Shown: piece by piece, positions 49,049 to 58,681 of the stretch
How positions within the stretch are numbered: the first letter of the stretch is position 1
Layout: the number at the start of each line of letters is the position of its first letter
DNA from: JAGQRJ01 sp041402045
Lineage (GTDB): Bacteria; Planctomycetota; J058
Length of the DNA: 64,000 nucleotides
Assembly (NCBI GenBank): GCA_041402045.1
Contig: JAWKSZ010000026.1
Location: 25,927 to 89,926, forward strand
Reading direction: 5' to 3'
The notes under the pieces: generated by a model
Databases searched by the model: none
What the model was told of the DNA's origin: nothing
The model's input: only the letters and a program-made list of their open reading frames with translations
Position numbers and translations under genes: made by a program

Positions 49049-49525
49049 CTACGACTGGGGAGCCGAGAAGTCGAAGGTGGTGGGCAGCTTGCCGCCGGAC
49101 AGCCACTCCCAGTCGATCTTGCGGTAGGCGAAGCCGATCTCGTCCATGTGGGGCGGGGTCGACTCGTCCTTCTCCGACGGGTTGGGAATGTGGGGACGGG
49201 CGAAGATCAGGCGGCAGTCGGTGAGCGTGATCTTGAAGTAGACCTCGGTCGCGCCCTCACCCGGCTTGTCGCGCTCGAACTCGATCTCGACCGAGTTGAT
49301 CTTCTTCTTCTTGGCCAGGGCCTCGTAGAGCTTGGGGCTGGCCTTGTCCATTTCCTTCCAGACCTTGCACGCGCCGTGCTCGGGCTCGCCGCGGCCCTTG
49401 GCCTCGCGCATGTCGAAGGGGTACTTCATCTCGTGGCTGAAGCCGCGGACCTCGCTCCAGTCGGCGCGCTCGAGCGACGAACCGGGCATGTCGGCGATCT
49501 TCATGAACACTTTCATTCCAGACAT
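49049..49525 (-). CDS. hcp: T6SS inner-tube protein Hcp
   Basis: 158 aa from an ATG. Hcp (TssD) hexamers stack to form the expelled tube and can carry effectors. Recognised by MKVFMKIADMPGSS, EVRGFSHEM, KVWKEMDKASPKLYEALAKK, SVEIEFER and EVYFKITLTDCRLIFAR, and by its single compact beta-barrel length. No extension domain is present, so it is not an evolved Hcp. It lies after tssC, separated by a 160-base gap with two hairpins. Confidence 0.94.
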   Translation of the reverse strand: MSGMKVFMKIADMPGSSLERADWSEVRGFSHEMKYPFDMREAKGRGEPEHGACKVWKEMDKASPKLYEALAKKKKINSVEIEFERDKPGEGATEVYFKITLTDCRLIFARPHIPNPSEKDESTPPHMDEIGFAYRKIDWEWLSGGKLPTTFDFSAPQS

Positions 49526-49600
49526 AGACTTCCTCGCGGTGCGGCCCTGCGGCCGCTACTAGAAATGCGTTGATCGTGTGAGTGGGTGAACGAAAGGCGG

Positions 49601-49624
49601 TCGACGCGGCATGTGCCGCGTCGA
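49601..49624 (-). terminator. Hairpin 1 between tssC and hcp
   Basis: Perfect 11-bp stem TCGACGCGGCA / TGCCGCGTCGA with a 2-base loop, after hairpin 2 in the direction of transcription. It may reduce read-through or stabilise the tssBC mRNA 3' end. Confidence 0.5.
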
Positions 49625-49650
49625 TCGCGAGCAAACGGGGGCGTGGGGCC

Positions 49651-49674
49651 GCGCCCGGAGCGAGCTCCGGGCGC
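49651..49674 (-). terminator. Hairpin 2 between tssC and hcp
   Basis: Perfect 11-bp stem GCGCCCGGAGC / GCTCCGGGCGC with a 2-base loop, 11 bases after the tssC stop. With hairpin 1 it forms a double structure in the tssC-hcp gap. The remaining bases (49526-49600) are AT-richer and could hold an hcp promoter, but I could not assign hexamers. Confidence 0.55.
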
Positions 49675-49684
49675 GCGCCGTCGC

Positions 49685-51172
49685 CTATTCCTTGTCGAGC
49701 TTGCCGACCAGCGACGGCGTGAAGAACGCGCCCATGTACTTGAAGTGGGGGCGGATCTTCATGTCGACCTTGTACCAGCCAGCCTCGCCGGGGACGTCCT
49801 CGACGGTGATCTGCGCGCTGCGCAGCGGGCAGCGCGAGCGGATCGCGGGCGAGGGGTTGTCGTCGTCGGCCACGTACTGACCGATCCACTGGTTCAGCTC
49901 GCGCTCGAGGTCGGCGCGCTCCTTCCAGCTGCCGATCTGCTCGCGCTGCAGCACCTTGATGTACTGCGCCAGGCGGTTGACGACGAACATGTAGGGCAGC
50001 TGGGTGCCGAGGCGGTAGTTGCTCTCGGCCTCCTTGCCCTCCTTCGAGGTGCCGAAGGTCTTGGCCTTCTGGCAGGAGTTGGCCGAGAAGAAGCACGCCT
50101 CGTCGCTGCTCTTGCGCATGCTCAGCGAGATGAAGCCCTGCTCCGCCAGCTCGTACTCCCGGCGATCCGAGATCAGGACCTCGGTCGGGATCTTGGTCTG
50201 GATCTCGCCCATGGCCTCGTACTGGTGCAGGGGCAGGTCGCCGACCGTGCCGCCCGACTGGGGACCGATGATGTTCGGGCACCAGCGGTACTTGGCGAAG
50301 CTGTCGGTGAGCCGGGTGGCGAAGGCGAAGCTGGTGTTGCCCCAGAGGTAGGCCGAGTGCTGACCCTGGACCTTCTCCTCGTAGTTGAACGCCTTGACCG
50401 GGACGGTGTCGGCGCCGTAGGGCAGGCGCAGCAGGAAGCGCGGCGTGGTCAGGGCCACGTTGCGGCTGTCCTCGCTCTCGCGGAAGGCTTGCCACTTCGC
50501 GTACTGCGGGCCCTCGAACACGGCCTGCAGGTCCTTGAGGTTCGGCAGGTCCTCGAAGCTCTCGATCCCGAACATTTGCGGGCCAGCGGCCGCGATGAAC
50601 GGGCAGTGCGACATGGCCGAGATGCTCGCCACCTGGCCGAGCAGGGCCACGTCTTGCGGGCCGGGGCCGAAGTCGTAGTTGCCGAGGATCGCCCCGTAGG
50701 GGCTCCCGCCGAACTGGCCGAACTCGTCGGTGTAGACCTTCTTGTAGAGGCCCGACTGGGTGATCTCGGGGGAGTCCTCGAAGTCGTCGAGCAGGTCCTG
50801 CTTCGAGCAGTTGAGGATCTCGACCTTCACGTTCTCGCGGAAGTTCGTGCGGTCGACCACCAGCTTCAGGCCGCGCCAGGCGCTCTCCAGCTGCTGGAAG
50901 GTCTCGTGGTGCAGGATCTGATCGAGCTGCCGGCTGAGCTTCTCGTCGATCTCGGCGATCATTTGATCGACCACGGTCTTGTCGGCCTTGCGCTTCTCCT
51001 TGCCGGGAGCGAGCAGCTCGGCGATGAACGCCTCGACGCCCTTGCGCGCGATCGAGTAGCCCTCCTCGCTCGGGTTGAGCTTGGTCTGCTCCATGATCGA
51101 GTCGAGGAGCGACCCCTCGGTGGTCTCGGCCTCGGCCGCCGCCGGCTGGGCGGCTTGTTGCTCTTCTGCCAT
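49685..51172 (-). CDS. tssC: T6SS sheath large subunit TssC
   Basis: 495 aa from an ATG. TssC pairs with TssB to form the contractile sheath. Signatures: LIAEIDEKLSRQLDQILHH (as MIAEIDEKL), FQQLESAWRGLKLVVDRTNF, FGQFGGSPYGAILGNYDFG, HCPFIAAAGPQMFG, YLWGNTSFAFATRLTDSFAK, and the C-terminal KVDMKIRPHFKYMGAFF. Length is standard. It is 24 bases after tssB, as expected for equal production. Confidence 0.96.
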   Translation of the reverse strand: MAEEQQAAQPAAAEAETTEGSLLDSIMEQTKLNPSEEGYSIARKGVEAFIAELLAPGKEKRKADKTVVDQMIAEIDEKLSRQLDQILHHETFQQLESAWRGLKLVVDRTNFRENVKVEILNCSKQDLLDDFEDSPEITQSGLYKKVYTDEFGQFGGSPYGAILGNYDFGPGPQDVALLGQVASISAMSHCPFIAAAGPQMFGIESFEDLPNLKDLQAVFEGPQYAKWQAFRESEDSRNVALTTPRFLLRLPYGADTVPVKAFNYEEKVQGQHSAYLWGNTSFAFATRLTDSFAKYRWCPNIIGPQSGGTVGDLPLHQYEAMGEIQTKIPTEVLISDRREYELAEQGFISLSMRKSSDEACFFSANSCQKAKTFGTSKEGKEAESNYRLGTQLPYMFVVNRLAQYIKVLQREQIGSWKERADLERELNQWIGQYVADDDNPSPAIRSRCPLRSAQITVEDVPGEAGWYKVDMKIRPHFKYMGAFFTPSLVGKLDKE

Positions 51173-51196
51173 GTGTGCGTCTCCTTCTCTTCCGGC

Positions 51197-51682
51197 CTAC
51201 TCGCCGAGGCCCAGTTCTTTGAGGACCTGCGACCGACCCTCGTCGTTCTCGACGATCTCGCGGATCTTCTTCTTGAAGTCCTTGTTGTTGCCCAGCGGCG
51301 ACTTGAGCGCGGTCAGCGCCTGACGCAGCTCGAGCATCTTGTTCAGCTCCGGGACCTGCTTGGCCACGGCCTCGGGGGCGAAATCCTTGAGGTCCTTGAA
51401 CTTCAGGCTGACCGCCATGTCGTCCTCGACGCCCTCCTCGAGCTTGTTCTTGACGTTCAGGTCCAGCTTCAGGTTTTGGCCCTTCATGACCTTGCTGAAG
51501 TTGTCCTTGTCCACGTTGATCGGGGCGCGCTCGGCCAGGGGCGTGTCGTCGTTCTGGAGCGTGTAGTCGCCCATGAACAGGAGCTTGAGCGGGAGCTCGC
51601 GCTCCTCCTTCATGTCTCCGGTCGCCGCCTTGTAGCGGATGTTCACGCGCTCCCGCGGAGCGATCGATCCTTCCTTACCCAT
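51197..51682 (-). CDS. tssB: T6SS sheath small subunit TssB
   Basis: 161 aa. The ATG at 51682 is preferred over an in-frame TTG two codons upstream because of the GAGAGG site before it. Family motifs: ERVNIRYKAATGDMKEEREL, PLKLLFMGDYTLQ, INVDKDNFSKVMK, and SPLGNNKDFKKKIREIVEN. It forms the sheath with TssC around the Hcp tube. Confidence 0.95.
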   Translation of the reverse strand: MGKEGSIAPRERVNIRYKAATGDMKEERELPLKLLFMGDYTLQNDDTPLAERAPINVDKDNFSKVMKGQNLKLDLNVKNKLEEGVEDDMAVSLKFKDLKDFAPEAVAKQVPELNKMLELRQALTALKSPLGNNKDFKKKIREIVENDEGRSQVLKELGLGE

Positions 51683-51716
51683 GTCCAACCTCTCGGCGCC
51701 CTGGGGACGCGGTTAG

Positions 51717-53307
51717 CTAACCGTCGAGCTCCAACGCCGCGGCCATGTCGACGCGGCACAGGCGCTCGTAAATCTTCTGGGCCTCGGCGGCCCCTGAGTC
51801 TCCCTGCGCGCGGGCGCAGCGATAGCCGAGCCCGAGGTAGGTCACCGCGAGCTGCGGCTCCCACTCCACGAGCCCGTACTGCTCGAGCTCGCTCTCCAGG
51901 CTCCGCAGGCGGAACGAGGCCAGCTCGGCCTTGTCGCCGTCGAGGCAGAGCTGGGCCACGGCCAGCGCCCAGCGGAAGCGCCCGCGGCGGCTGCGCTGCT
52001 CGGCGAGCCCCGCCTCGAGCTTGCGCACGGCGTCGGCCAGCCCGCCCTGGAGCAGGAGCCCGCGGGCCTCCTCCAGCGCACCCGCCGGGTCGCTGGGGTC
52101 GTCGGACGCGCCGCCGCCGCCCTTGCTCATGTGCGAGTTCAGCCAGATCCGGCAGGCCCCGCTGGCGACCGCGTAGCCGTTGCTGAAGTTCGTCTCGAGC
52201 AGCGCCGGGTGGCGCATGACGTGGGCCACCATGTGGCTCGTCGTCGCCTCGAGGGCGGCCTGATAGCGCGGGCCCAGGTTCATGAGCGCCTGCGCGGCGA
52301 AGTAGGAGGGCTCGAGCCAGAGCTTCTGCTGCGAGACCAGCGGCTCCGCCAGCTCGAGCAGCCCGTTCCAGTCCTCGGCCTCCTGCAGCGCCTCCATTTG
52401 CTTCGCCATGCCGCCGCCGCCGGGGAACGTGAAGCTCCCGCCCTGGATCGCGGGGAGCTTCTTGATCCCCTGCCAGGCGGCGACCCGGCGCAGGCTGTAG
52501 GACTGCGCGTCGGCGTGGTTGGCGGCGAACAGGAGGTCGGCGCTCTGCTTGAGGGTCTCGAAGGCGTCGCTGACGACCTGCTCGACCTTGCTCACGTCCG
52601 CGGGCGGCGCGGGCGCCGCGCTGGGCGCGGGCACCGCGACCGGGGCGGGCGCCGGAGCGGGCGCAGGCGCGGCGGCCGGCGCCGGCGCAGCAGCAGGCGC
52701 CGCGGCGGCCGGGGCCGCCTCGGCGGCGGGGCCGGCTCGGGCTCGGGGGGCGCCTCGGGCTGGGCTCCGGCAGGCTGCCGAGCTTCGACTCCAGCTCGCG
52801 GCGCAGGGGGCCCAGCGCCGGGGCGTCGTTGCCCAGCTTGTCGCCGGTGATCTCCCAGATCTCGCCAGGCACCGCAATACAGGTCTCGAGGGTCTCGCGG
52901 TCGGAGACCCCGGGGTCCGGGAGCGGCTCGGCCTTGCTCGCGAGGAACTCGAGGGCTTGCCCGCGGGCCCGCGCGCGCTTGAGCGCGGGGTGCATGGTCT
53001 CCCAGAAGGTGGTGAGCATGTCGCGGCACACGGTCAGCCCGACCGCGAGGCCGGGGTAGCCGTTGACCCGCAGCTCGCCCACCGCGTAGTAGGAGGCGAC
53101 GAGCATGTCCTTGGACTTCTCGGCGAGGATCGTGCGGCCGAGCTCGACCACGCGCTCCCACTTCACGTTGCGGTCGGTGACCGACTGCAGCTTGGCGATC
53201 TCGTTCGAGAGCTCCTCGAACTCGGGCTCGTAGCGCGCGGAGGCCCCGCCCGGCGCGTCGGCCGAGATCGGGTCCTTGCCCAGCGTGACTTCTTCCAGCG
53301 CGCTCAC
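51717..53307 (-). CDS. tssA: T6SS TssA (ImpA-N type), two apparent frameshifts in Pro/Ala linker
   Basis: About 530 aa after joining frames, from a GTG start. The N-terminal ImpA_N domain (about 25-160) has YEPEFEELSNEIAKLQSV, VASYYAVGELRVNGYPGLAV, FWETMHPALKR and EIWEITGDKLGNDAPALGPL. A Pro/Ala-rich linker follows, then the C-terminal helical domain (KVEQVVSDAFETLKQSADLL, ANHADAQSYSLRRVAAWQGI, LAVTYLGLGYRCARAQGD, AQKIYERLCRVD) of VasJ/ImpA type. TssA caps the growing sheath. The frame changes at 52762-52764 (plus-strand GGG) and 52728-52731 (GGGG). Adding one base to each run gives PEPQPEAPPEPEPAPAAEAA across the join. The conserved ends make a functional gene likely. Confidence 0.85.
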
Positions 53308-53485
53308 CCTGCCCCCCCGGCGAGTACTAGCTGATTGACCCTAAGCGTGCGCTCTGGCGCAGTCAAGTGCGTCACGTCCGCCCACCGGGCGGCCCCGGCG
53401 GGGACGCGGCGCGCGGGAACCCCGCTGGCGCGGGGGCTGGCGCCGGTCGGGCGCCCGTCGTGAGCGGAGGGGGAGCTGAGGTCTC

Positions 53486-54406
53486 TCAATGCGCGGCGAG
53501 CCCCCTCAGCAGGGTCTCGAGGGAGGAGCCGCTGGCCTCCGCCAGCGGGCCGTAGCGCGCGCGGGCCTTCTCCACCAGGGACTCGCTCTCCAGGCCCTCG
53601 CTGGCGAGCACGCAGGCGTCGCTCTCGAGCTGAGGCAGGAACAGCGGAATGAAGTGGCTGGGGCTGGGCTCGGTCAGGATCGCGCGCAGCCCGGTGAAGG
53701 GCTCGGCGGACCAGGTGACCACCGGCGGGAAGGCCTCGCCCTGGCGCGCGGCCTGGGCCAGCTCCAGGAGCACCGCGGCCCAGGCGCCGTCGGGGGGCGC
53801 GGGGAGCACCAGCGGGAAGCGCGGGCGCGAGCGCGGCCCGAACAGGTCGTGGGCGTTGGCCAGGAGCAGCGCGCGCTCGTCGGCGCCGCCCTGGGGCAGG
53901 CAGGCCTCCCACAGCGCGCCCACCGTGCTCTGGGAGAGCGTGCGGTCGAGCTCGCGGGCCGTGGCCTTGACGTCGACCGCCGTCGCGAGCGCGTCGACCT
54001 TGGCCAGGAGCCCGCGCAGGTCGATGCCCTCCCAGCCCCGGAGCGCGAGGTCCTCGGCCCGGGCCAGCACGTCCTGGCAGAGCAGGGGCAAGAGGCTCGG
54101 GCGCTTCTTGAGCGCGCGCAGCTCGAGGGTCGCGTAGACCAGGAACGGGAACTCGCGCCCGACCTTGCCGTGGCTGGGGCAGATCAGCCCGATCACCACC
54201 CGCCCGGTGTCGGCGAAGGTGCGCATGAAGCGCAGGGTGGGCATGCCGAAGAAGGCCTCGCTCCACACCTCGGCGCCCAGGCGCTGCTTGAGCTCGTGCA
54301 GACCCTCCTGCAGCCAGGCGTCGATCCGCCGCAGCTCGGGGCCCGCCCGGTGGCGAATGAAGTCCCCGTGCAGCGGGAGCTTGCCGTAGCAGCCGACCTC
54401 CAGCAT
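53486..54406 (-). CDS. tagF: T6SS-associated protein TagF
   Basis: 306 aa; its ATG overlaps the tssM stop (TAATG). TagF (DUF2094/SciT family) represses T6SS assembly post-translationally in other bacteria, sometimes fused to a PppA phosphatase. It is recognised by CYGKLPLHGDFIRHRAG, LRRIDAWLQEGLHELKQRLG, and GLICPSHGKVGREFPFLVYA. There is no phosphatase fusion here. A 178-base gap to tssA contains short GC palindromes but no gene. Confidence 0.88.
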   Translation of the reverse strand: MLEVGCYGKLPLHGDFIRHRAGPELRRIDAWLQEGLHELKQRLGAEVWSEAFFGMPTLRFMRTFADTGRVVIGLICPSHGKVGREFPFLVYATLELRALKKRPSLLPLLCQDVLARAEDLALRGWEGIDLRGLLAKVDALATAVDVKATARELDRTLSQSTVGALWEACLPQGGADERALLLANAHDLFGPRSRPRFPLVLPAPPDGAWAAVLLELAQAARQGEAFPPVVTWSAEPFTGLRAILTEPSPSHFIPLFLPQLESDACVLASEGLESESLVEKARARYGPLAEASGSSLETLLRGLAAH

Positions 54407-57400
54407 TACTCGGGCACCGTCTCGGCCGGGCTCGAGAGCTTGTCGAACAGCTCGCCCAGGAACAGGGGCCGCATGCCGTCGCGGGGCACCTCGAACTCCA
54501 CGTCGGCGGCGCGCTCGGCCTCACCGATCTTGAAGTCCCAGGAGTAGCGGAAGTTGCGCTGCGAGCTGCGCCCGGTGTCGAGCTTGCCCTCGCGCAACAG
54601 GCGCACCAGGCCCCAGGCGCTGTTGCCGTAGTCCTTGTTGGCCCATTCGGTCTCGCCCGACGCCAACAGGCTCAGGCGCGCGCCGCCCTCGCCGCGCTTC
54701 CAGGTCACGCCGACCAGGAAGTTCGGCGGGTTGTCGCTCTCCTTGAACGAGGTCTCGCCCAGGGTGAAGCGCAGGTTCCGCACCTTGGAGCGCTTGATCA
54801 GCTTGACCTTCATGGGCACGCCGAAGTCCTCGCCGTCGGGCGGGAACAGCGCGTCGCGCAGGCGCGTCGCGCTCTCGAGGAACTTGGTGTAGCGCGAGCC
54901 CGGCTTCACCAGGCGCACGTCCTCGGTGAGCTTGTACTCCGCCAGGCGCGTGATCCCGGTCTGGGCCGTCCACACCGCGCCGCCCTTGGGCTTGAGCAGG
55001 CGGGTCAGCTCCTCGAGCGGGACCTCGGTCGAGGCGGACTCGTCGAGGGGGTAGCGCCCGGCGATGTGCTCGGCGTAGACCGCCTGGACCGTGGTCTTCC
55101 AGGCCTCGTTGGCCTCGGCGGTCGCCTCGCGCACCAGGGCCTGGGCGCAGTTGTCCAGCAGGTCGCGGAACAGCTTGCGCGCGTAGGTCTCCTGGGAGGC
55201 GGGCACCTGCGGGACCACGACCTCGAGCAGGGTCAGCTCCTCCTCCTTGAGCACCGTGCGGAACGGGTCCACCCGGCGGTTGAGGCGGTCGGCGAGGGCC
55301 TCGGCGTAGAGCCGCTTGCCCGCCGCCTCCTTGCCCAGCTCGGCGAAGGCCGCCGCCAGCCGCTCGCAGCTCGCGCGGAACTGGTCCTGCCAGGGCGGGA
55401 CCTCCTGCCCCTCGGGGAGCTTGAGCTTGTCGGTCTCGCGCTGGGTGAGCTTGGGCGACTCCTCCGCCGAGTTGAGCACGTACTGCCGCAGCCACACCTC
55501 CTTGAACAGCTTGGGGAGGGGCGTGGCGTCGGAGGCGAGGACCCCCAGCTTCTCGGCGGCGTCGTCGATCCCCTGGAACGTGTTCACGTGCAGGTCGTCG
55601 ATCAGCCCGCGCCAGCGGCGGTTGCCCTCGCGCTCGAAGTGGTCCTTGAGCTCGTCCTGGATCTCGCCCGCGGACTTGTCCTTGTTGAGCTCCTTGAACT
55701 TGACCTCGAGGTCCTTGCTCTTCTCGCGCACCGCGGGCTCGAAGTAGTCGTTCCACTCCTTCTCGCTGAACACGTCGGAGACCGTGTGGTCGGTGGCGAA
55801 GGCCTTGAGCCCGGGCTGGCCGAGGAGGGACTCCAGGCTCTGGCTGTCGAGCTCGTCCTTGCGGGCGTCGCGGATCGCGGTGTAGGCCTGGCTCGTCCAG
55901 TAGTTGTTCTCGAGCTTGGCCCGCACCTTGGCGACCAGCGCCTCGTTGAAGTCCTTCTCGGTGACCCACTCGTAGGCCTTGTCGAGCTGCGAGAGCGTGA
56001 AGTCGAGCTGCTTGAAGGCCAGGTCGCGCACGTCGTCGGCCGCGCGCTGCTCGGGGCTCAGCCCGGCCAGCCAGCGGTTCTTGTCGCGCAGCTGCTTGCC
56101 CAGGGGCTCGCGCTCCTTCTCCAGGTCCTCCGCCGACTTGATCCGGTCGGTGAGCCACTGATACGCGCGCAGCAGGAGGTAGAGCTCCTCGAACAGCTCC
56201 TGGTCGCTCTTGACCTTGTACTCCTGCTTGAGCTCCGAGAGCTTGTTGCCCTCGACGAACTGGCTCATTTCGTGCTCGAGGGCCTTGAGGCAGGGCAGGA
56301 GCAGGACCTCGCGCAGCTCCTTCAGGTAGAGCTTGCGCGCGGGCTCGTTGAGGGTCGAGCCCTGATACAGGCCCCAGCGCATTTGGAACGGGGGCCAGCC
56401 GTCGGTGTAGTCCGAGAGCTTGGCCACCGGGTAGCGCAGCTGCTCGAGGGCCTTGAGCCGCTCGGGGGGCGCGGTCTCGCGCTTGCGCTCCTCGACCACC
56501 GCGTCGACGCCGGCGGCGACCTGGCCCACCAGCGCGCGGTTCCAGAGGTAGCTCGTGCCCAGGAGCACGAGCAGCACGATCGTGGCGATCACGACCGTGA
56601 TCGCGAGCAGCATGCGGAACAGGCGGTTGCGCTTCTGGGTGCTGGTCAGGCTGCGCGCGAGCTCGGCGTCGCCGAAGATCACCTCGCGGAACAGGCGCGT
56701 AATGAAGTAGCTGCGCTTCTCGACGGTGGGCGGCGCCTGGCCGGCCTCGGCGGCGGTCAGCCCGTAGGCGTCGCGCAGCGCGCCGAGCACCTGGTCGATC
56801 GGCTGGCCCTCCTGGGTGCCCGACGTGAGGTAGACGCCGCGCAGGATCGGGGCCTCCTCGAAGGGGTTCTCCTTGAACACCGTGGCGACGAAGTCCTCGA
56901 TCTTCTGCCGCGCCATGGCGAACTGCAGGGGGAACGAGAACACGCGCTGCTTCTTCACGCCCTCGCGCTCGACGGCGTAGAGCTCGAGGCGCCGGCGGCA
57001 GAGCCGCTCGTAGAGCGCGGCCAGCTCCTGGCGCAGGGTCGCGCGGTAGGCGTCGACGCTGAGGGTCTCGAAGGGGAAGGTGTAGCCCCACACCTGCCCG
57101 CGGTCCTCGCGGCTCATGTCCTCGAAGAAGTCGCTGAACCCGCCCAGGAGGTCGCACTTGGTGAACATGAGGTAGACGGGGAACACGACCTTGAGCTTGG
57201 TGCACAGCTCGTCGAGCCGCGCGCGCACGGCCTTGGTGTGCTTCTCGATCTCCTCCGCCGAGCCCTGTACGAGGTCGGCCACGCTGATCGCCACGATCGC
57301 CCCGTTGATCGGGTTCGACTTGCGGGTGCGCATGATCAGGTCGAGGAACCGGATCCACTCCTCGCGGTCCTCCGCCTCGGTCGTGTAGCGCCCGGCGGTG

Positions 57401-57897
57401 TCGATCAGGATCCCTTCGCTCGTGAACCACCACTCGCAGTTGCGGGTGCCGCCCAGGCCCTGGAGGTGGTTGATCCCCTTGGCCGCGGCGGGGAAGTCGA
57501 GGCCCGACTCCTGGAGCGCGGTGCTCTTCCCGCTGCCCGGGGGGCCAATGATCATGTACCAGGGCAGCTGGACCAGGGCGCCCTTGCCCTGCTTCGAGCC
57601 CTTGAGCGCGTGGATCGCCTGCTTGAAGCGCTGCTCCAGCTCGGCGAGCTGCTCGCGGTCCACGGGGCGGCTGCTGGCGATCTGCTCTTCGGCCTGCTCG
57701 CGCAGGCGGCGCTCGATCAGGTTCGCGTTGCGGATCAAGAGCACCCGCTGGATCACGAACACGATCAGCCACAGCGCGAGCACGACCGAGATCGCGATCA
57801 CGCGGTAGGTCACGGGGAGCTCGAAGTACTCCCCGCCGAACCAGATCAGGGCCACGAGGACGGCCAGCGCGACCAGGTTGAGGCAGCTCGTGCGCAC
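54406..57897 (-). CDS. tssM: T6SS membrane-complex protein TssM (IcmF)
   Basis: 1163 aa from a GTG start. TssM spans the inner membrane and joins TssL to the lipoprotein TssJ. Two N-terminal helices (LNLVALAVLVALIWFGGEYF; VIAISVVLALWLIVFVI) precede the cytoplasmic NTPase domain, with a full Walker A GPPGSGKS (118-125) and LIDTAGRYTTE. A third helix (LAITVVIATIVLLVLLGTSY, near 445) leads to the large periplasmic IcmF-related and C-terminal regions ending DGMRPLFLGELFDKLSSPAE. Length is typical. It follows tssL with 15 bases between. Confidence 0.95.
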   Translation of the reverse strand: MRTSCLNLVALAVLVALIWFGGEYFELPVTYRVIAISVVLALWLIVFVIQRVLLIRNANLIERRLREQAEEQIASSRPVDREQLAELEQRFKQAIHALKGSKQGKGALVQLPWYMIIGPPGSGKSTALQESGLDFPAAAKGINHLQGLGGTRNCEWWFTSEGILIDTAGRYTTEAEDREEWIRFLDLIMRTRKSNPINGAIVAISVADLVQGSAEEIEKHTKAVRARLDELCTKLKVVFPVYLMFTKCDLLGGFSDFFEDMSREDRGQVWGYTFPFETLSVDAYRATLRQELAALYERLCRRRLELYAVEREGVKKQRVFSFPLQFAMARQKIEDFVATVFKENPFEEAPILRGVYLTSGTQEGQPIDQVLGALRDAYGLTAAEAGQAPPTVEKRSYFITRLFREVIFGDAELARSLTSTQKRNRLFRMLLAITVVIATIVLLVLLGTSYLWNRALVGQVAAGVDAVVEERKRETAPPERLKALEQLRYPVAKLSDYTDGWPPFQMRWGLYQGSTLNEPARKLYLKELREVLLLPCLKALEHEMSQFVEGNKLSELKQEYKVKSDQELFEELYLLLRAYQWLTDRIKSAEDLEKEREPLGKQLRDKNRWLAGLSPEQRAADDVRDLAFKQLDFTLSQLDKAYEWVTEKDFNEALVAKVRAKLENNYWTSQAYTAIRDARKDELDSQSLESLLGQPGLKAFATDHTVSDVFSEKEWNDYFEPAVREKSKDLEVKFKELNKDKSAGEIQDELKDHFEREGNRRWRGLIDDLHVNTFQGIDDAAEKLGVLASDATPLPKLFKEVWLRQYVLNSAEESPKLTQRETDKLKLPEGQEVPPWQDQFRASCERLAAAFAELGKEAAGKRLYAEALADRLNRRVDPFRTVLKEEELTLLEVVVPQVPASQETYARKLFRDLLDNCAQALVREATAEANEAWKTTVQAVYAEHIAGRYPLDESASTEVPLEELTRLLKPKGGAVWTAQTGITRLAEYKLTEDVRLVKPGSRYTKFLESATRLRDALFPPDGEDFGVPMKVKLIKRSKVRNLRFTLGETSFKESDNPPNFLVGVTWKRGEGGARLSLLASGETEWANKDYGNSAWGLVRLLREGKLDTGRSSQRNFRYSWDFKIGEAERAADVEFEVPRDGMRPLFLGELFDKLSSPAETVPE

Positions 57898-57912
57898 GGG
57901 TCTGGGCCTCCG

Positions 57913-58677
57913 CTAGTTCTTCTTCTCGGACGCCGGCTGCGTCTGTTGCAGCGGCGTCAGGGCGGCGTCGACCTGCCAGTCGAGGAGCGTGGCCAGGGCC
58001 ACGAACACCAGGAGCGCGAGCCCCAGGCAGCCGGCGATCACGAAGGCCACGGGCAGCTTGCGCACCGTGACCCCGCCGCGATCGCTGGCGGTCCAGCAGG
58101 GGGAGAGCCCCGCGGGCTCGACCTTGCGCTTGGAGCGATCCAGCGCGGCGGTCCCCGGGGGGAAGGTGAGGGTCTTGCGGGCGGCGAGCAGCTCGTTCTT
58201 GAGCGCGTTCATGAGCCCGCGCAGCATGTCGAGGCCTTGCACGCCGCCGTAGCGCCCGCGGAAGCCGAGGGCCAGCGAGAGGTAGAAGATCTCGGCCACG
58301 TCGAGCTTCTGCGGGTCGTTGCTCTGGCGGATCGCGTCGAGGCGGGTGAAGAACTCCTCGCCCGCGTTGAAGCTGCCGAAGTGCTGCATTTGCAGCGGCT
58401 GCGCCAGCCAGGCGCCCTTGAGCTGCCAGGTCGAGGTCAGCACGACCTCGTCCAGGAGCGCGAGCATGGCGTACTTCGCCTGGGACACGTGCCCCGGCGA
58501 GTAGCCCGCTGCCTGCGCGCGCTGCTCGAAGCTGGCCACGAGGTTCGCGATCTTGCCGCGCAGGGCGTCGCCGTCGCCGGGGTCCGCGCTCTCGCTGAGC
58601 TGGAGCGCGAAGCCCAGGAGGTCGGTCGCGTGCCCGACCATGCCGCCGCCGACGTGGTAGTCCGCCAGGCTCTGCAT
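57913..58677 (-). CDS. tssL: T6SS membrane-complex protein TssL (DotU)
   Basis: 254 aa from an ATG. DotU-type cytoplasmic domain: GHATDLLGFALQLSESA, SQAKYAMLALLDEVVLTSTW, FGSFNAGEEFFTRLD, EIFYLSLALGFRGRYGG. One C-terminal membrane helix (VAFVIAGCLGLALLVFVALA, about 213-232) anchors it. There is no peptidoglycan-binding (OmpA) extension, so wall binding must come from another protein if it occurs. It recruits the baseplate with TssK. Confidence 0.94.
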   Translation of the reverse strand: MQSLADYHVGGGMVGHATDLLGFALQLSESADPGDGDALRGKIANLVASFEQRAQAAGYSPGHVSQAKYAMLALLDEVVLTSTWQLKGAWLAQPLQMQHFGSFNAGEEFFTRLDAIRQSNDPQKLDVAEIFYLSLALGFRGRYGGVQGLDMLRGLMNALKNELLAARKTLTFPPGTAALDRSKRKVEPAGLSPCWTASDRGGVTVRKLPVAFVIAGCLGLALLVFVALATLLDWQVDAALTPLQQTQPASEKKN

Positions 58678-58681
58678 GGGC

